DNA from: Pyronema omphalodes
Taxonomy: Eukaryota; Ascomycota; Pezizomycetes; Pezizales; Pyronemataceae
DNA length: 64,000 nucleotides
Assembly: GCA_024516155.1 (NCBI GenBank)
Contig: JAJJXM010000006.1
Coordinates: 62,001-126,000 of the forward strand
Direction: 5' to 3'
Below the pieces are notes generated by a model. It saw nothing but the letters and a program-made list of their open reading frames with translations, ran no database searches and was not told the DNA's origin. The position numbers were made by a program, and so were the translations under genes. Positions 22,805-35,344 of this stretch are shown here, one piece after another. Position 1 is the stretch's first letter. Each line of letters opens with the position of its first letter.

Positions 22805-24628
22805 TTATTTAGACACACCCACCGCCTCAGTTCCCTCACTCTTGTCCACAATTTCCCATTCCTCCGTTACCAGTTCCTCCCAACCCTCATCTTCATCCTG
22901 GTCATCTACCATCAATCCCATTCTCGATGCCGTCACCACAAACGTCTGTGGAAACCATTCATTCACGCCTTCCGCTTTCTTATTTTCATTTGACGCCGCA
23001 ATCATTTCCGCCAGTGCTTTAGCAGATCCCGAGGTAAACGCCATACCTGTTATATAATCAGCCCATGAATTTCCATGTCAAAAAACAAACAGAAACTTAC
23101 CATGACCTTCAAATCCTGCCAGCATCCATAATCCTTTCGTACTCGCCATTTCGGGTATATCAAGTCTCTTAGCATCCTCCTCCAACACCGGCGGAACTTT
23201 TCCAACAAACGGTCGACCATCCTTACTAAACCCCATAGTCCCACTCCATTCCATTTTCGGTTTACAATCCCTATCTTTCTCTTTCTCCTTCTCCTTTTGC
23301 TGCAGTTCCCGAACCTGTTTTTCCACATCCAGCGGTCTATTATCGAAAAAGAATCCGGTACCTTCTGCAGCATCCCATACATCATACCCCGTACCTCCAA
23401 GTTTCAACCGTCGGAACTTTTCAATAAAACTCTTTCTAAGATCTCTATTATTATCCTCTTTCTCCTGGTGGATCTCTTCAGTTACAGGGTAGCGGTATCC
23501 TGTTTCCCCCGCGAAATATTCCGCGATAGAACTACGAAGCTTCTGGGCAACCGCTTGGTTAATCCCATCGTCTTGAAGTGACACGCCTTGGTTATGTTCA
23601 AATTCCCGGCCGCCTCCTAGCATTAGTTCTCCCCCGGTACCGTCGGGGTTTATAGGGCGTTGGATTAGATAACAGGCAGTTTTTCGGCTGTGACGAACAA
23701 GCCCGTAACTATGTGTCAAGGGACGTTCTTTTAAGCTTTTTGGAGGGATAAGGGCAGATATTTGTGCTCGGACAGGGTAGATCCAACCACGAAATTGGGG
23801 GAGGAGATGGGAGGTGTGTGCGTTGGTTGCGAATATTACTTTGTTGGCTGTTATGCAGCCTCGAGGAGTTGTTATTGTCCAGGTGCCGGATTCGTTTCGA
23901 GATACCCCGGTTGCCGGAGTTCGGGTTTGTAGGTTAAGACCCTGGGTTTTTATACCCTTGGTAAGGATGTGGGAGACAAGTTTGTAGGGTGATAGCTTGC
24001 CGGCTTTGAAGACTACTGCTCCAACTGCTGTGGGGGTTCGTAGGTCCTCACTTAGCTCTTTGGGGTCTTCAACTATGCGTAACTGGGCTGAGATATCGGG
24101 AGCAAGTTTTGTTAGAGCTTCGATGCTCTTTTTTGCTACTTGGAAGGGAGCGGGTTCGTAGAAGACATCTGCAGAGGGAGTTTCCACCCATTCGCAGTCC
24201 ACCTTTTCTGTTTCCACATAGCTCTTGATTAATTCGAAATTCAACATTTCAAAGCGGATTCGCTTGATGGTCTCGTCGGATCCGAAAATCTGGCACATAT
24301 CAAGAAGTTCGTTTGCCTGATACAACATAGGCTTGCAGTGGCCGCCGTTCCTTCCAGTTGCACCCCAGCATGTGTTACGAGCTTCCAACATAACTGTGGA
24401 GTTCGATAGACCGAGAGAGTGGAGATTGTGGAACATCATGCTTCCTGCTATACCGGAGCCTATAATAACCGTCTCGGCAACGGTTGGAAGAAGCTCTGTA
24501 GACCGATGCGCATGAAGGAAGCTATTAGGCGGGGAGTGCCAGAAGGAGGCAGTCGATCTCGGCTTTGGAAGTCCTGGGTCTTGTAAGGGGGGAACGATCA
24601 TGTTCTTTGGCGCGACTGATTCGGCCAT
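22805..24628 (-). CDS. FAD-dependent oxidoreductase (DAO family)
   Basis: Two exons: 23101-24628 and 22805-23046 (54-nt intron), giving 589 residues. The fold is that of the D-amino-acid-oxidase/glycine-oxidase superfamily (PF01266), which oxidises amines or amino acids with FAD. The dinucleotide-binding motif is VIIGSGIAG at residues 54-62, with Glu82 (VMLEARNTC) as the likely ribose contact, followed by WGATGRNGGH at 88-97, a typical fungal signature of this family. An ATNAHTSHLLPQF segment and a C-terminal WMLAGFEGHG just before the intron are the usual closing FAD contacts. The second exon starts MAFTSGSAKALAEMI and continues the conserved C terminus. No signal peptide is seen, so it is probably cytosolic or peroxisomal. 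Substrate is not predictable. It is divergent from the hydrolase at 25177. Confidence 0.88.
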
Positions 24629-25176
24629 GGCGAAGGGATATCTCGATGTTGTTGGTTGACGATTCGGAAGCTGTTTGGTTGAAGTGGGGGAGTTTCGAGG
24701 AAAGCAACTGTGGGGAAAGCTTCATAACAAAGCTAGGCTAAGAGGGGAAAAGAGCTTACAACCGCGCTAACGTAAAATTGAAAAGAGCTTGTGAAAGCGT
24801 GGCCAATCCCTGTAAAGTCTGGATCGCTCTCGTATATATCCACTAAATAACCCTAAACAACGCTCTGGCGCCGGCGGCGATAGTGATATTAATATCCCAA
24901 ACTATTCGCACGGGTAGAGCAAGCATCTACATACACACATCCGATGCAATTCCAGGGTTGAATCGTCTACTAAACAAATAGTACCTCTATCCGAATGTAC
25001 ATCATCGTTGTACTGCCATAGACGGAAGGTAATGAATACAACATGCTGACGGCCTATCACCGCTATCACCGTATCGTGGGAGTTCACAAACCTTCTTAAA
25101 CCAAGGTATTCCTACCATATGGACGTGGCAAAACATCTTATTCCCAAATCTAAATATTGACTTTATCTTATCGAAA
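24629..25176. promoter_or_regulatory. Divergent intergenic region
   Basis: 550 bp between two genes transcribed away from each other, so both promoters should lie here. No clear shared motif is visible. The 65-codon frame on the minus strand is not convincing. Confidence 0.4.
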
Positions 25177-26166
25177 ATGGTTCCTGAAGCACAGACTTTC
25201 TCTCCCGCCCCCGGCGTTCAGTTGGGCTACAGAGCTCTGCCTTCCCCTCCGAACCCCTCCCTGCCAACTCTTCTCATGATCCATCCCTTCATCACCGATG
25301 GATCCTTCTATGCCCCTCAGTTTGAGGACCCTCAGCTCGGTGGACAGGCTGGAAAGAAATGGAACATGATTGCCATTGACATCCACGGGCATGGAGACTC
25401 TACCGGACGTAAAGAGTTCAACTACTGGGACACCGCATTTGATACCGCTTTGCTTCTTGTAAGCTATCTGATCCTCTGACATAGAAAGGTGATGGCTAAC
25501 ATCTTTTCAGGACCATCTTGGTATCAAGAATGTCACCATCGTCGGAACATCTCAAGGAGGATTCGTTGCAACCCGTCTTGCCATCCACCGTCCTGACCTA
25601 GTCAAGGATATCATCTACGCGGGATCATCCGTACTACTCGAGACCAAGAATAGTTATGACGGTATCATTTTCTTCACCAACAACTTCCCATATGTCGAGG
25701 ATAACCTCGGAATCGTTGTCCAAGGAGGCTTCGGATTCGATCACACTGCTGCAAACGCTACTAAGGAGCAAAAGGCTGCTGCTGAAAAGTGGCTTAATGT
25801 GTGGAAGACAAGATATGGAGGATCTCCCGAGAATGAAGAACGGGCTCTTGGCTGTACAAAGCAGTTGCTTGGTCGTGACGATATTATTCCTCGTCTGAAG
25901 GAGCTCAAGACCAAGATTCACATCATGCACGTAAGTAGATAAGCCCCTCGGATGAATTAAGAAGGGTTAGATATTGATAGCAAAATTAGGGAGAGAACGA
26001 TTCTATTTACACGGTGGCTGAACACGCTGAGGGATCTAAGAAGGTTCTTGAGGAACATGATTTGCTTGCATCATACACGATTGTTCCTGGAGGAGCGCAC
26101 TACTTGTCGTTCGAGAAGTGGCAGGAGATCAACCCTCGTTTGATCCAGATTATGACCGAAGCTTAA
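25177..26166 (+). CDS. Alpha/beta hydrolase
   Basis: Three exons: 25177-25458, 25511-25930 and 25990-26166, with two small phase-0 introns (52 and 59 nt), giving 292 residues. The alpha/beta-hydrolase fold is shown by the strand-turn MIAIDIHGHGDST, the nucleophile elbow IVGTSQGG with Ser108, the acid turn HGENDS with Asp238, and the catalytic His271 in VPGGAHYLSF. Length matches small serine hydrolases of the proline-iminopeptidase/PcaD-like group. No secretion signal is visible. Substrate is unknown. Both introns are necessary: reading through either closes the frame within a few codons. Confidence 0.88.
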
Positions 26167-27803
26167 GGATGATTTAGTCTGATATCATGGGATATGAATG
26201 TAACGAAATACATACCTACAGGATAGGGAATACTATTATGCAAATCATGACCTTCGCTCATTCTGATTTCCGTGCTATCATGTGGTAAAACCCTGTGTGC
26301 CCCACTTTTGCGTCACCAAACATGATTGTAATCACTGAGACAAAGTAAGGGTAAATCCTCTACAAATTTCCAATAACCGTCAACGCAGCCTAATAAAGCA
26401 TCAACCCATGACCAACATAAAACACAAACAACAATTTCAGAAACTGTGGTGAAACTGTGGTAAAACTCAAATACCCCAGCACTCCGCTCTAACCGGCAAG
26501 AAGTTCGCAGCAACAGTCGTACTCTACAATTCAGAAAAAAAAAACAATCCCGCAGAATACAATCCACAGTCCCTCGTCATAAGTTTTATCCTAAACCAAC
26601 ATCATAGCAGCACCTCCAGAAGCCCCAACAGCCACAATATCTTCAGCAGGAATGCAACAATTCTCTTCTAACGAGAATGATAATAAGCATGAAAAACAAA
26701 AACAAAAACAAAAACACAAAAAGTCATATAAAAAAACCGCAAATTTCAGATCGAGCTCGATAGTTTGGGAATATTACATTCTTCCATTCTTTTATTCCTC
26801 CATTACATCCCCCTAAAAATACTTCCAGCGTACCATTCAAACTATTCAACTCATAGTCTATGACTCAGCGCAGCCAGCAGCCAAAGTAATCCTCGCCTAC
26901 CCTTCCTTAACAACCAGAGTCAAGTTACAACTAATCAACCCAGCCCCATTATATCCTCACCCAGATTCCAGGTTTCAAACCAGCAAAACATCGATTTTTA
27001 CAGCCATTACATAGCGACAAAATTATCATCCCGTGTTCATACGATTTAGTATTATAATATCGTTTCCCTGTAATAAGTTGACGAGAATTTTTCTTCAGTT
27101 CTTTTATGACTTTTCTCTGTTCCTCCGGTTCCTCCTGTTCCTCGGGGGATCCGGTGAATGGTATAAGAGCTTTATTTTATTCTCCAGAAAAAGAATCCAT
27201 AAAATAATCCTCTACCCTTCTCCATGCATATGTACCACAGTAATCCCCAAAAGCCGCCTAGCTGTCCCTAGGGTTCAGAATCCAGACATCTCAACCGCAC
27301 ATAGGGCTGAAGTGAATCGTGACTGGTATATGCAGGTTGAGGTTGCGTATATGTAGCGTATATCTTCTGTTGAAACTGTAGCCGCGTAGTTAGATCTGTA
27401 CTGCACTCGAAGGCGCTTCTCCACCTCCACCTCCACTCCTTTTTGGATTTTGCAGTTTAACAGGAATACATAATAGCCCCAGACTCAGAAAACCATTACA
27501 GCTCCCAAATCACCACCTCCAAATCACACACCATCTCCATCTCCATCTACCTCTCTTCCTCTCCCTCTCTCCCTCTCTCCCTCTCTCCCTCTCTCCCTCT
27601 CCCTCTCCCTCTCTCCCTCTCTCCCTCTCTCCCTCTCTCCCTCTCTCCCTCTCTCCCTCTCTCCCTCTCTCCCTCTCTCCCTCTCTCCCTCTCTCCCTCT
27701 CTCCCTCTCTCCCTCTCTCCCTCTCCCTCTCCATACAAATTTTGTAAACAATCATTCTTTAACCAGCAATCATAATGGCTAACTTTTACCCATACCCACA
27801 ACA
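26167..27803. other. Spacer upstream of tRNA-Ile
   Basis: 1.6 kb with no gene I can support. It is AT-rich with short A-runs (for example 26690-26730) and ends in the CT-rich array listed next. Confidence 0.6.
27546..27733. repeat. (CCCTCTCT)n homopyrimidine array
   Basis: About 23 copies of the 8-bp CCCTCTCT unit, with CCCTCTCC interruptions near 27600-27610 and at the right end. The whole stretch is homopyrimidine. It ends about 70 bp before the tRNA-Ile gene. Confidence 0.95.
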
Positions 27804-27891
27804 GGTCGCTTAGCTCAGTTGGTTAGAGCGTGGTGCTAATAAGCATATCTTGACAACGCCAAGGTCGCAGGTTCGACCCCTGCAGTGATCA
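27804..27891 (+). tRNA. tRNA-Ile (AAT), intron-containing
   Basis: The acceptor stem GGTCGCT pairs with AGTGATC at the 3' end. The D-arm (TAGCTCAGTTGGTTAGAGC) and the TΨC-arm (GCAGGTTCGACCCCTGC) are canonical. Anticodon AAT is at 27838-27840, and the anticodon stem TGGTG pairs with CGCCA once a 14-nt intron (27842-27855) is removed from the standard position one base 3' of the anticodon. A T-rich run beginning at 27892 is the likely Pol III terminator. Confidence 0.93.
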
Positions 27892-28117
27892 TTTTTGTCT
27901 TTTTTTTGTCTTCTATCCTTTATTAGGGTTCTGGGGAGTTTCTTTTTCTTTGTTATCGGGTTTGAGGGTTGGTGGGCTGGTGGACTGGTGGTTGGTGGTT
28001 TGGTGGTTTGGTGGGTTATGGTGGTGAGTATGGATGGGTATGGGTATGGGGATGGGTATATGTTTCCCCAGCTTCCCAACTTCCCAACTTCCCAACTTCG
28101 CAGCTCGCGGCTGGTAC

Positions 28118-28200
28118 GGTATGGTATGGTATGGTATGGTATGGTATGGTATGGTATGGCATGGTATGGTATGGTATGGCATGGTATGGTATGGTGCTAT
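28118..28200. repeat. (GGTAT)n pentanucleotide array
   Basis: About sixteen tandem units of GGTAT with three GGCAT variants, ending at the phrase ATGGTGCTATGG. Confidence 0.9.
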
Positions 28201-28341
28201 GGTCTAAATCAAAGGTATGGTTTATTTAAGCTCAAGCTCAAGCTCAGGCTTCATACTTCACTTTTTTTTCTACAACGAGGATTCTACATACATAACTAGG
28301 TTCACAGCCATACGGTACCGACTATAGCTACTGTAGCTTTT

Positions 28342-28575
28342 TCAAAGATATTTCAAAGATATTTTAAAGATATTTCAGAGATATTTCGCCGACATTTCAA
28401 AATATTTTACAGATATTTCAGAGATATTTTAGAGATATTTCAAAGATATTTCAGAGATGTTTCGAAGATATTTCAAAGATATTTCAAAGATATTTCACAG
28501 ATATTCCACAGCCGTTTTAAAAATATTTCGCCGACATTTCAAAATATTTCACTGCCGTTTCAAAAATATTTCACT
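28342..28575. repeat. Degenerate tandem array, unit about AGATATTTCAA
   Basis: Roughly twenty imperfect 11-12-bp copies around the core GATATTTCA, with longer variants containing CGCCGACATTTC and CTGCCGTTTC that themselves recur, so a higher-order unit is visible. Confidence 0.8.
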
Positions 28576-29067
28576 GACGTGTCATCAAAGCTCGAAACTG
28601 GCATGAGTAAGTAGTAGAAATGCAATGGGAATTCCGTAATGATACATTTATGAATGCTGATTCCTGACTCCTGGGGTCGGGGTGGGGTATACATGAAAGA
28701 TAAAAACACGGGGTATGTGCAGGTATGTGAGGTATAAATTCCGCACGGGGGTGGTGAAAGACAAGTGCGGGTTATGTAAGGAATGGATTAGATGAGGGAC
28801 CGGATGGGTAATAATTAGAGCGAACTGTAGTGACAATAAACTTCTGTAGTCGCTACCTGTAGAGCGGAGGAAGAAATTTAAGGTAAAGATAAAGGTAAAA
28901 GAAGTATTATTAGACCGTATCACATAGAAATATAACCGCACTATCATTACATCACACATATCCTCCACATCATCGCGCATAATATCACCCCGACTTTTCC
29001 TCACATAATCCCCCGTCTTTTGCATCAGCTTTGCATCCCCGCTGACATTTTACATCAGCTCGCTGCT

Positions 29068-30632
29068 CTACTCCCTTTCCCTTCCTGTCGTGGGTCGACT
29101 TCCCTGTCCCTGACTGTTACTTCTCCTACTTCTTCTCTCCCTTCTAGAATTCTCCTCCATGAGTCTCTGTCTATCCCCCAAGTCGTTAGAATTTCCGGGA
29201 ACCATCTGTTGCATACCCTCAGTAGTCTGAGGATAACCCTCCTGATACTGTGCGTAATTGTTACCCGTGTAAGCAGTAGGCTGGGCATAAACCGGGCCTT
29301 TAGTTCCGATAGTCTCAGCCTCCAAATCCGCTTCCCGGGACTCCTCCTCTCTTAAACGTAGACGCTCAGCTAGTCCATAAACCCGTCCATCACCCATAGC
29401 ACAACTCCAAGCACCGTACCATCTCCATCCAACAAACGCGCTGACAAGACCAAGGATGGATCCGGCTAGGATATCGAAAGTGTGGTGTCTGTAGTCTGAG
29501 TAACGGGTGCTTGCAATGTAGGTGGCTAACAGTAAGGGGACTCCGCAGATTAGTAAGGCGAGCATGATGGGGAATCGGGGAAGGGGAGTGTCGGGTTCGT
29601 CGGTGCGCTTGTTACGGCCAGAGCGCATAATAGGGGAGCTGGTGATGTGGTTGGAGTGGCGGTTCTGGTGCGCTAGGGAGAGAGCAAACACGAATTCCGC
29701 GAGGAAGATGGAGAGGTAGGTTAAGCCGGCGAAGGACACTGTGGGTGTGTCGTTAGTACATATGCGGTTTTTCACTTTTTTTTAACTCCACTTCCATTTT
29801 CTGAAGCTCGCGGTACCACCACAGCAACGGAAAGAGGTAAGGGCATCCAGTGAAGCCAGAGGAATAACTTACTGCTACAGTGACCAGATGGGAAACTTCT
29901 AAAGCCATCCCTAATATCGGCCTCATTGAGCGCACCCGCAAGAGTACTACCCTTTGACACGGTTTGACAAATTCTCCAATCCAACAACTTTCCAGGTCCA
30001 ATAGTCCACTTTTTGATCGCCTCAACATCATTCGGATCGATATGACATCTCGAGATTAAATCCGGTCTTGGTCTTCCCAAAAGATTCTTGAGTCCATTGG
30101 TAATCAAAATAGCCATCGTCAAAGATAATGCCAACCCCAACCAAGCGGTGTTCAAGCAATAAAGTTTTCTCTTCAATCCATTGAGGCGACCGGTCAAGGG
30201 GCGAGGAGACGGAAGTGCGAGGGTGAGGAGTAGGATGACCAAGATTGGGATCAGAACAGAGCAAACGAGCAACAGCCAAGTAGGAATTTTCGCAGCAGTC
30301 TGGAAAGGGAATTGGATGGAGATGTCGTCGAGACTGAAAGGTCGCGTGTTGGGGACTACCCATATCGAAGTTGAACCAGCAAAGGCGACGGTTCCCCTTT
30401 GGATTATGTTAGTTTCCGTAGCTGTGCTTCTAGGCTTTGCTGCTGCGAACCTTTGGGGGTAAGAGACTCACAATACAACTATCCAATCCAACAAATAAGA
30501 CCCCAGCATCTTCATCAGAAATCTTCGTTTATTCAGCGTATTCTCCATGATGTCGTCAATAATTCTCTTGGTGTTGCTCTTGGCGATGAGGGAAGTGGAG
30601 GATGCGGATGGTTTAAGAAGATGGGCAACCAT
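29068..30632 (-). CDS. PAP2-family lipid phosphate phosphatase (DPP1/LPP-like)
   Basis: Three exons: 30472-30632, 29873-30396 and 29068-29738, giving 451 residues. The family dephosphorylates diacylglycerol pyrophosphate, phosphatidate and related lipids in internal membranes. The three PAP2 motifs are present: KNLLGRPRPD, then SFPSGHCSMSFAGL (formed across the second intron), then STRYSDYRHHTFD. Several hydrophobic segments flank them (for example WLLLVCSVLIPILVILLL and FPIMLALLICGVPLLLA). The region RPFSLDDISIQFPF near the N terminus matches DPP1-type proteins. The C-terminal 100 residues are polar, Gln/Arg/Ser-rich, and probably cytosolic. An ATG at 30548 would give a shorter, 423-residue protein; I cannot decide between the starts. 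Confidence 0.9.
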
Positions 30633-33600
30633 GCAGTCCGTTGAGCTTAAGTTGAAGCCGACCTGGTATATCCCCTGCCTAGTGCACCCCGCTGCAATGC
30701 CTGCACGGGCATCCCCCGTTGAATCCTTTTTTTGGTACCACCACGTCTGGACATACGTACGACGCTCTGCGCTGAGCCACTGTTGACGTATGGAGAAAAA
30801 ATTAATAAATAATAATAATTAATCCTGTTAACGAATGGAAAAGGTGATTGATTGGGGAAATTATTTATAATGTGTAATAACTGTACATATGTATGTACAA
30901 TTGTGCTTTTGTGCCGTGGCAGCTGCGGCGATGTCTCAGGCGCGTATGATGGGAATTAACCGTTTGACGAGCGAGGGGAAGCCATGAGGAACGTGCTACA
31001 ATGAATGAAGGCTGCAAATGTAACCCGCAACCAGTTCCTTGGAAAAGATGAAGCTGAAGCGGGAGAGAAAGGCAAGTGCAACTGTGCAAGTGTTCAAGTG
31101 TTTCAGACCGCAAGTATGTATGTGCCTGTACTCATTATTCATCAATGATGGACAATAACCAACCGCTATTAACGATGATCTTTATCTCTTCGTAGCCTAG
31201 AGAAGTAACCTTACGCAGGATTTCTCTAGAAAGCTTCTTTTTACTTGACTTCGGCTCGTAGGCAGCAAACAGGATTCCGGGGAATCACTATGTAACTGTA
31301 CCAACTCCTCTCGGGGATGAGCGAATCTCGACACAAGTTTTTTTTATTTTTTTTTATTTTTTTTTTCGCGACGCCGATTAGAAAAGCGCCTTTTCCCAAC
31401 TCTGGAAGCTGGCGATGGCTCCAGACCCTCCTAGCGAAGCGAAAAGTAGCTGGCTTAAAACACGAATAGAAACAGTGCATATGTGCATACGTACTCCCTT
31501 TCCTTATGCACCAGAATGCCGCAATAGCCGAAGCGCGTAGAATATTACTGATCACTGATCAGGAGTTTTATTATTGGTTGGGCTGTAACTAATGTGTGTC
31601 ATAAATGTCTAAGGAAATGCGTTAATAATCAATCGGTACTCTAATCTAGGGCTGAGCACTCACCATGTGCAGTGAGTATGTAGTTAGAATCGGTAAGGAG
31701 ATCCACAAGAAACCTGGACTGGTGTGACAACTTTAAAGAAGAATCTTTGATAGAAAAAAAGCTTATCCATATGAACGGTGGATGCAACCATAGAATTTCC
31801 ATCCACCCGGCATCCGAAACTCACGTCATCTGAATGAAGGAGAGGAATGAAAGGCATGAAATATCAACCGCCATATTTTGGGGATCCACATGTGGGTTTC
31901 ATAAGGCGGTTACAATAGTCATGGAAGAGAACTTAGTAAACAGAAAATAACGTTACAAGACCGTAAAGGCATGTGATTTCAACCGCCACATTAACGCAAG
32001 GAAGAGGCCTAGCCCCAGTGGCGGTGGCTTGCAAGTGGCGGGGGTCGCAACTCGCAAGTGGACTCTGGAGTGGCCATAATAGGCGTTTAGAAGTTTCCAA
32101 ATTCTTGATGACAATTCAGTCAGTATTCACCGGTTACACGCCGCATGAACGATGAAGATGAATTGAAACTGTGAAAGAAGAGGTTTATACTGAAATAGCT
32201 GTATACATATGATCATATGTACGATTTCCAAATTCTGCTTAAGGGTCTGTTGTCTGAAACAATAGAAAATATACCGCGATGATTCACGCTTCGCTCACCA
32301 AATCTGTATGCTTAAAGAGTTAGTGTTTTCAGAAGTGTTGTGAAGTTTAAGAGATATTTGATGGCGTTGTATTGGAATCTTTTGCTTTGTTGGAGCAGAG
32401 GTGGAATTTGGAAGTTGAAGTGTGAAGTATATAAAGTAAAATTTTGCAACAAGCGGACGATGGCGCATATGATCATGACTACAAAATCTTATCTCTCTTC
32501 CGCTGTAGTATAACAACTATCCTACAGCCCCCGTCATATTCAGTAGTATCAATACCATCCGTAGGTTTCAATCTTCCGGTACAATAGATAGCATCCATTA
32601 AAATTCTGCATATGAACATCTAAAAAGTTCCAACTCTCTATGGAATATATTACCTTGGCCCCCCGCCGACATTTTCTCCCGTATGCCAGGTAGCCAATGC
32701 AAAATTCAGATTCCTTGAACCCAAAGACAACCAGCAAGTACAAAACTCCATGACCTGAACCACGATATTTTTTCTTTTGCATAAAATCGTAGTTGAAACC
32801 AACTACCCCCCAGCTTTTCTCAACCGCCAATCTAGTGTTCTGCGCCCAAAGTGCTCCATAGACGTCATAAGCGATCAGAGTGAGAAAACATGACGGACGA
32901 GTCTTGCATAAGTTGAATAATTTGGTTGACCCCAAGATGAAGTGATATTATTGACTCAGTAATGATCTGTGCTGACAAGCGGGGATGTGTATGGATTGAG
33001 TTTGAAGTCAGCTTAAAGATTCTTGTAAAGATCTTGGGTTTATACTTCGGTGTTTCTGGCGTAAACTTGATACCATGGACTGCCTTCCATGTCCGAAAAG
33101 TAGAAGCCTTCGAAAAACGTGAACGCACCAAACAAAGATTTCTAGAAAGAAATAACAGGGATGAAATTCCTGAATTCAAGGTTCAAACTACTGGGGTACA
33201 GTATAGTAGATCATTGGGATTCAAATATCAAGCCTAGATGCTGAACGCTGAATAAATGGAAACAGACAACTCCATTTCGACGGACTTCCGACCAAGATTC
33301 AAGAGCAGCTAACTTCCAAATGACGAATTATATTTTCGACCCGCATATCTGCGCTTCTGATCATTTCCCAGGATATCATATGATTTCCTGTCAGTGAGAA
33401 TTGCTGCTGAAACGACGCGATACCCATAATGGAGGTGGAATATGAGTCTATGTATGCGATACATGTCATGTGGCAGTGCCTTGGCAACCTACGACAAACT
33501 GCTGCTACATCTCAGCTCCACCTCTGCATCCATCGTCTTCGTGATTTGTTAATCACCTCCACATATCAACACGCCCACAGATTTGATACCGACGATCGAT

Positions 33601-34129
33601 ACTTTACGCTGCTATGATTTGATTGATCTTCACTGGACTTCCGGCTTTGGATGTTGGATGGAAGAGGGAGAAAAGGGGTTATGAAAATAAGGAAAGGTAA
33701 GTGCAAACAGAGTCTAATGACGAACGCTTGAAGTTTTCGGTCAAAGTGGCTAACTTATCACCAGCAGATATCCTACTCGGAGCTCACATCATCAATATAA
33801 CGACTCGCTCGGCGCTGTTTCCTGAGGAGTAACGACTGGCTTGTGAGGGATGGGGTATGGTTTATCTGCTGTAGGTAAGGACACGGTCTACTAAACTGGA
33901 TTGATCTGTTTACTGATAAAATGGCCAGAACAAAGACGATATGATTGCATCGAGAAATCGAAGTACTGGACAATTATCTAAATAAGAATATCCGCCATTA
34001 ACCAACTTTGGTACATCGATATGATACAACCTTTGTATTATGCAACTTTGCAAAATGAAATCAACCATGATTCTAAGGGTACAATAATCCGCCAAAACAC
34101 GAACTTCCATCTCGACAAAAATCCTAAAA
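30633..34129. other. Gene-poor region
   Basis: 3.5 kb with no gene I can support. It contains T-runs at 31338-31366, an 18-bp perfect palindrome at 32204-32221, and the left copy of the diverged direct repeat at 33971-34073. Frames of 60-130 codons occur on both strands but show no motif. Confidence 0.6.
33971..34073 (+). repeat. Left copy of diverged ~105-bp direct repeat
   Basis: Aligns by eye with 35345-35450. Shared blocks include AACCAACTTTG, GATATGATAC, TATGCAACTTTGCAA and AACCATGATTC. The two copies flank the truncated LINE in the same orientation. Confidence 0.75.
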
Positions 34130-35295
34130 ACTTCCCGAAATCGATAAACAGGCTCCGCAGCGTGCCCCAAAGAAAGCTGATGATAACCCAAAGGAAATAG
34201 TGATCCCATGTTCAGACCCAACAGCCCTACCTGACAGTGCAAGAGCCACAGTAGGCAAAGCCATTGAGCAGGCTCTCCGATCCGCCAATGCACCGGAGAA
34301 TATTGGTATACTGACTGTCCGAAAGAATCAATCTGGCAATCTCTTGATAACCCCCCGACGAGACACTCCTATGCCTATTCTGATGACATATCTGCCCCTC
34401 CTAGAAAGTACGGTGAAGGCTATCCACCCTTCACTCAAAGCCCCAAAAGCAGCGGAGAGGTGGTACAAGCTGGCAGTTCATGGTATTCCAGTTGACAGCT
34501 TCCCAGATGATGACAACGGCATGCAAGCTCTCAGGCTTGAAATCGAACAGAAGAACCAGGTAACACCAGCAACCACACCATGATACATGTCCCATCCGGA
34601 CAAAAGGGCTGGAAAGGCAGCATCCAGCGTGGTTATTGCCCTTGTATTTAGTGACGAATACAATCCCCTAAAGAAAAAGAAAGTCATAATCGAATATGAC
34701 ATCAAGAAGGTAACGCCTTATTATACGGCACGTAGTACTGACCAATGCCGAACATGTCAAGAATATGGACATCACCACGCCACATGCACATCTCAATGCG
34801 GCCCAACCTGTGCGCTGTGTAGACAAAAGCGTCCAACAGACGAGGACTACTGCCTGAGATACCCTGAACGGAAAGGCAGAGGATGTGCTCACCTACCGTA
34901 CAAATCTGCTAACTGGGAAGAATCAGGAGAAACTGATACTGCTCACCCTGCCTTTGGAACAAAGTGCCCAATGAGAATTCGGGTCATGAAAAGTGCATGG
35001 GACAAAACAAAGGCAGTCAATGGAACAGCACAAACAACACCCCTTGAGGACCTTACAATGACCATTGATGCCTAGTTATACATCTAGTGCAGCAACCCTA
35101 CGAATAATAACCCACAATATAAACAGAAGTACAAATGTTCTCAATACATTGCTAAACACCCTAGGTAAAACTGCAGACATCATACTTATCCAAGAAGCAA
35201 AATACACCAATACAAAATACACGGTAAGCCACCCTGATTTTATTCTACCGCACCCGAGCAAAAGCAACCTCCGGTCAATCAGAACAGTAGCGTAG
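34130..35295 (+). mobile_element. Truncated, decayed LINE (ORF1 plus start of ORF2)
   Basis: An ORF1-like frame runs from about 34130 to 35075 and is broken by a TGA at 34581-34583. It carries a gag-like segment (YKLAVHGIPVDSF) and a zinc-knuckle region (CRTCQEYGHHHATC, then CALCRQ). ORF2 begins at the ATG at 35068, overlapping the ORF1 stop (ATGCCTAG), and shows the start of an endonuclease domain (IITHNINRS, then ILIQEAKY) before stopping at 35295. No reverse transcriptase is present. The ORF1 segment WYKLAVHGIPVDSF matches the intact element's WVKLKVHAIPLNRF, so the two are related but distinct families. Defective copy, not autonomous. Confidence 0.85.
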
Positions 35296-35344
35296 TATAT
35301 TACCTGCAACAATACATATTGATATGTTACACGAAGGACTCGCT

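Larger units (their letters stand above)
27892..29067. other. Spacer with ATGGT and degenerate ATTTC repeats
   Basis: No gene seen. It contains a GGT/GTG-rich patch (27970-28055), a (GGTAT)n array (28118-28200), and a degenerate tandem array at 28342-28575. Confidence 0.65.

Noticed and set aside
27510..27801. Three overlapping Arg/Glu/Gly-rich minus-strand frames
   Set aside because: All come from the CCCTCTCT array.
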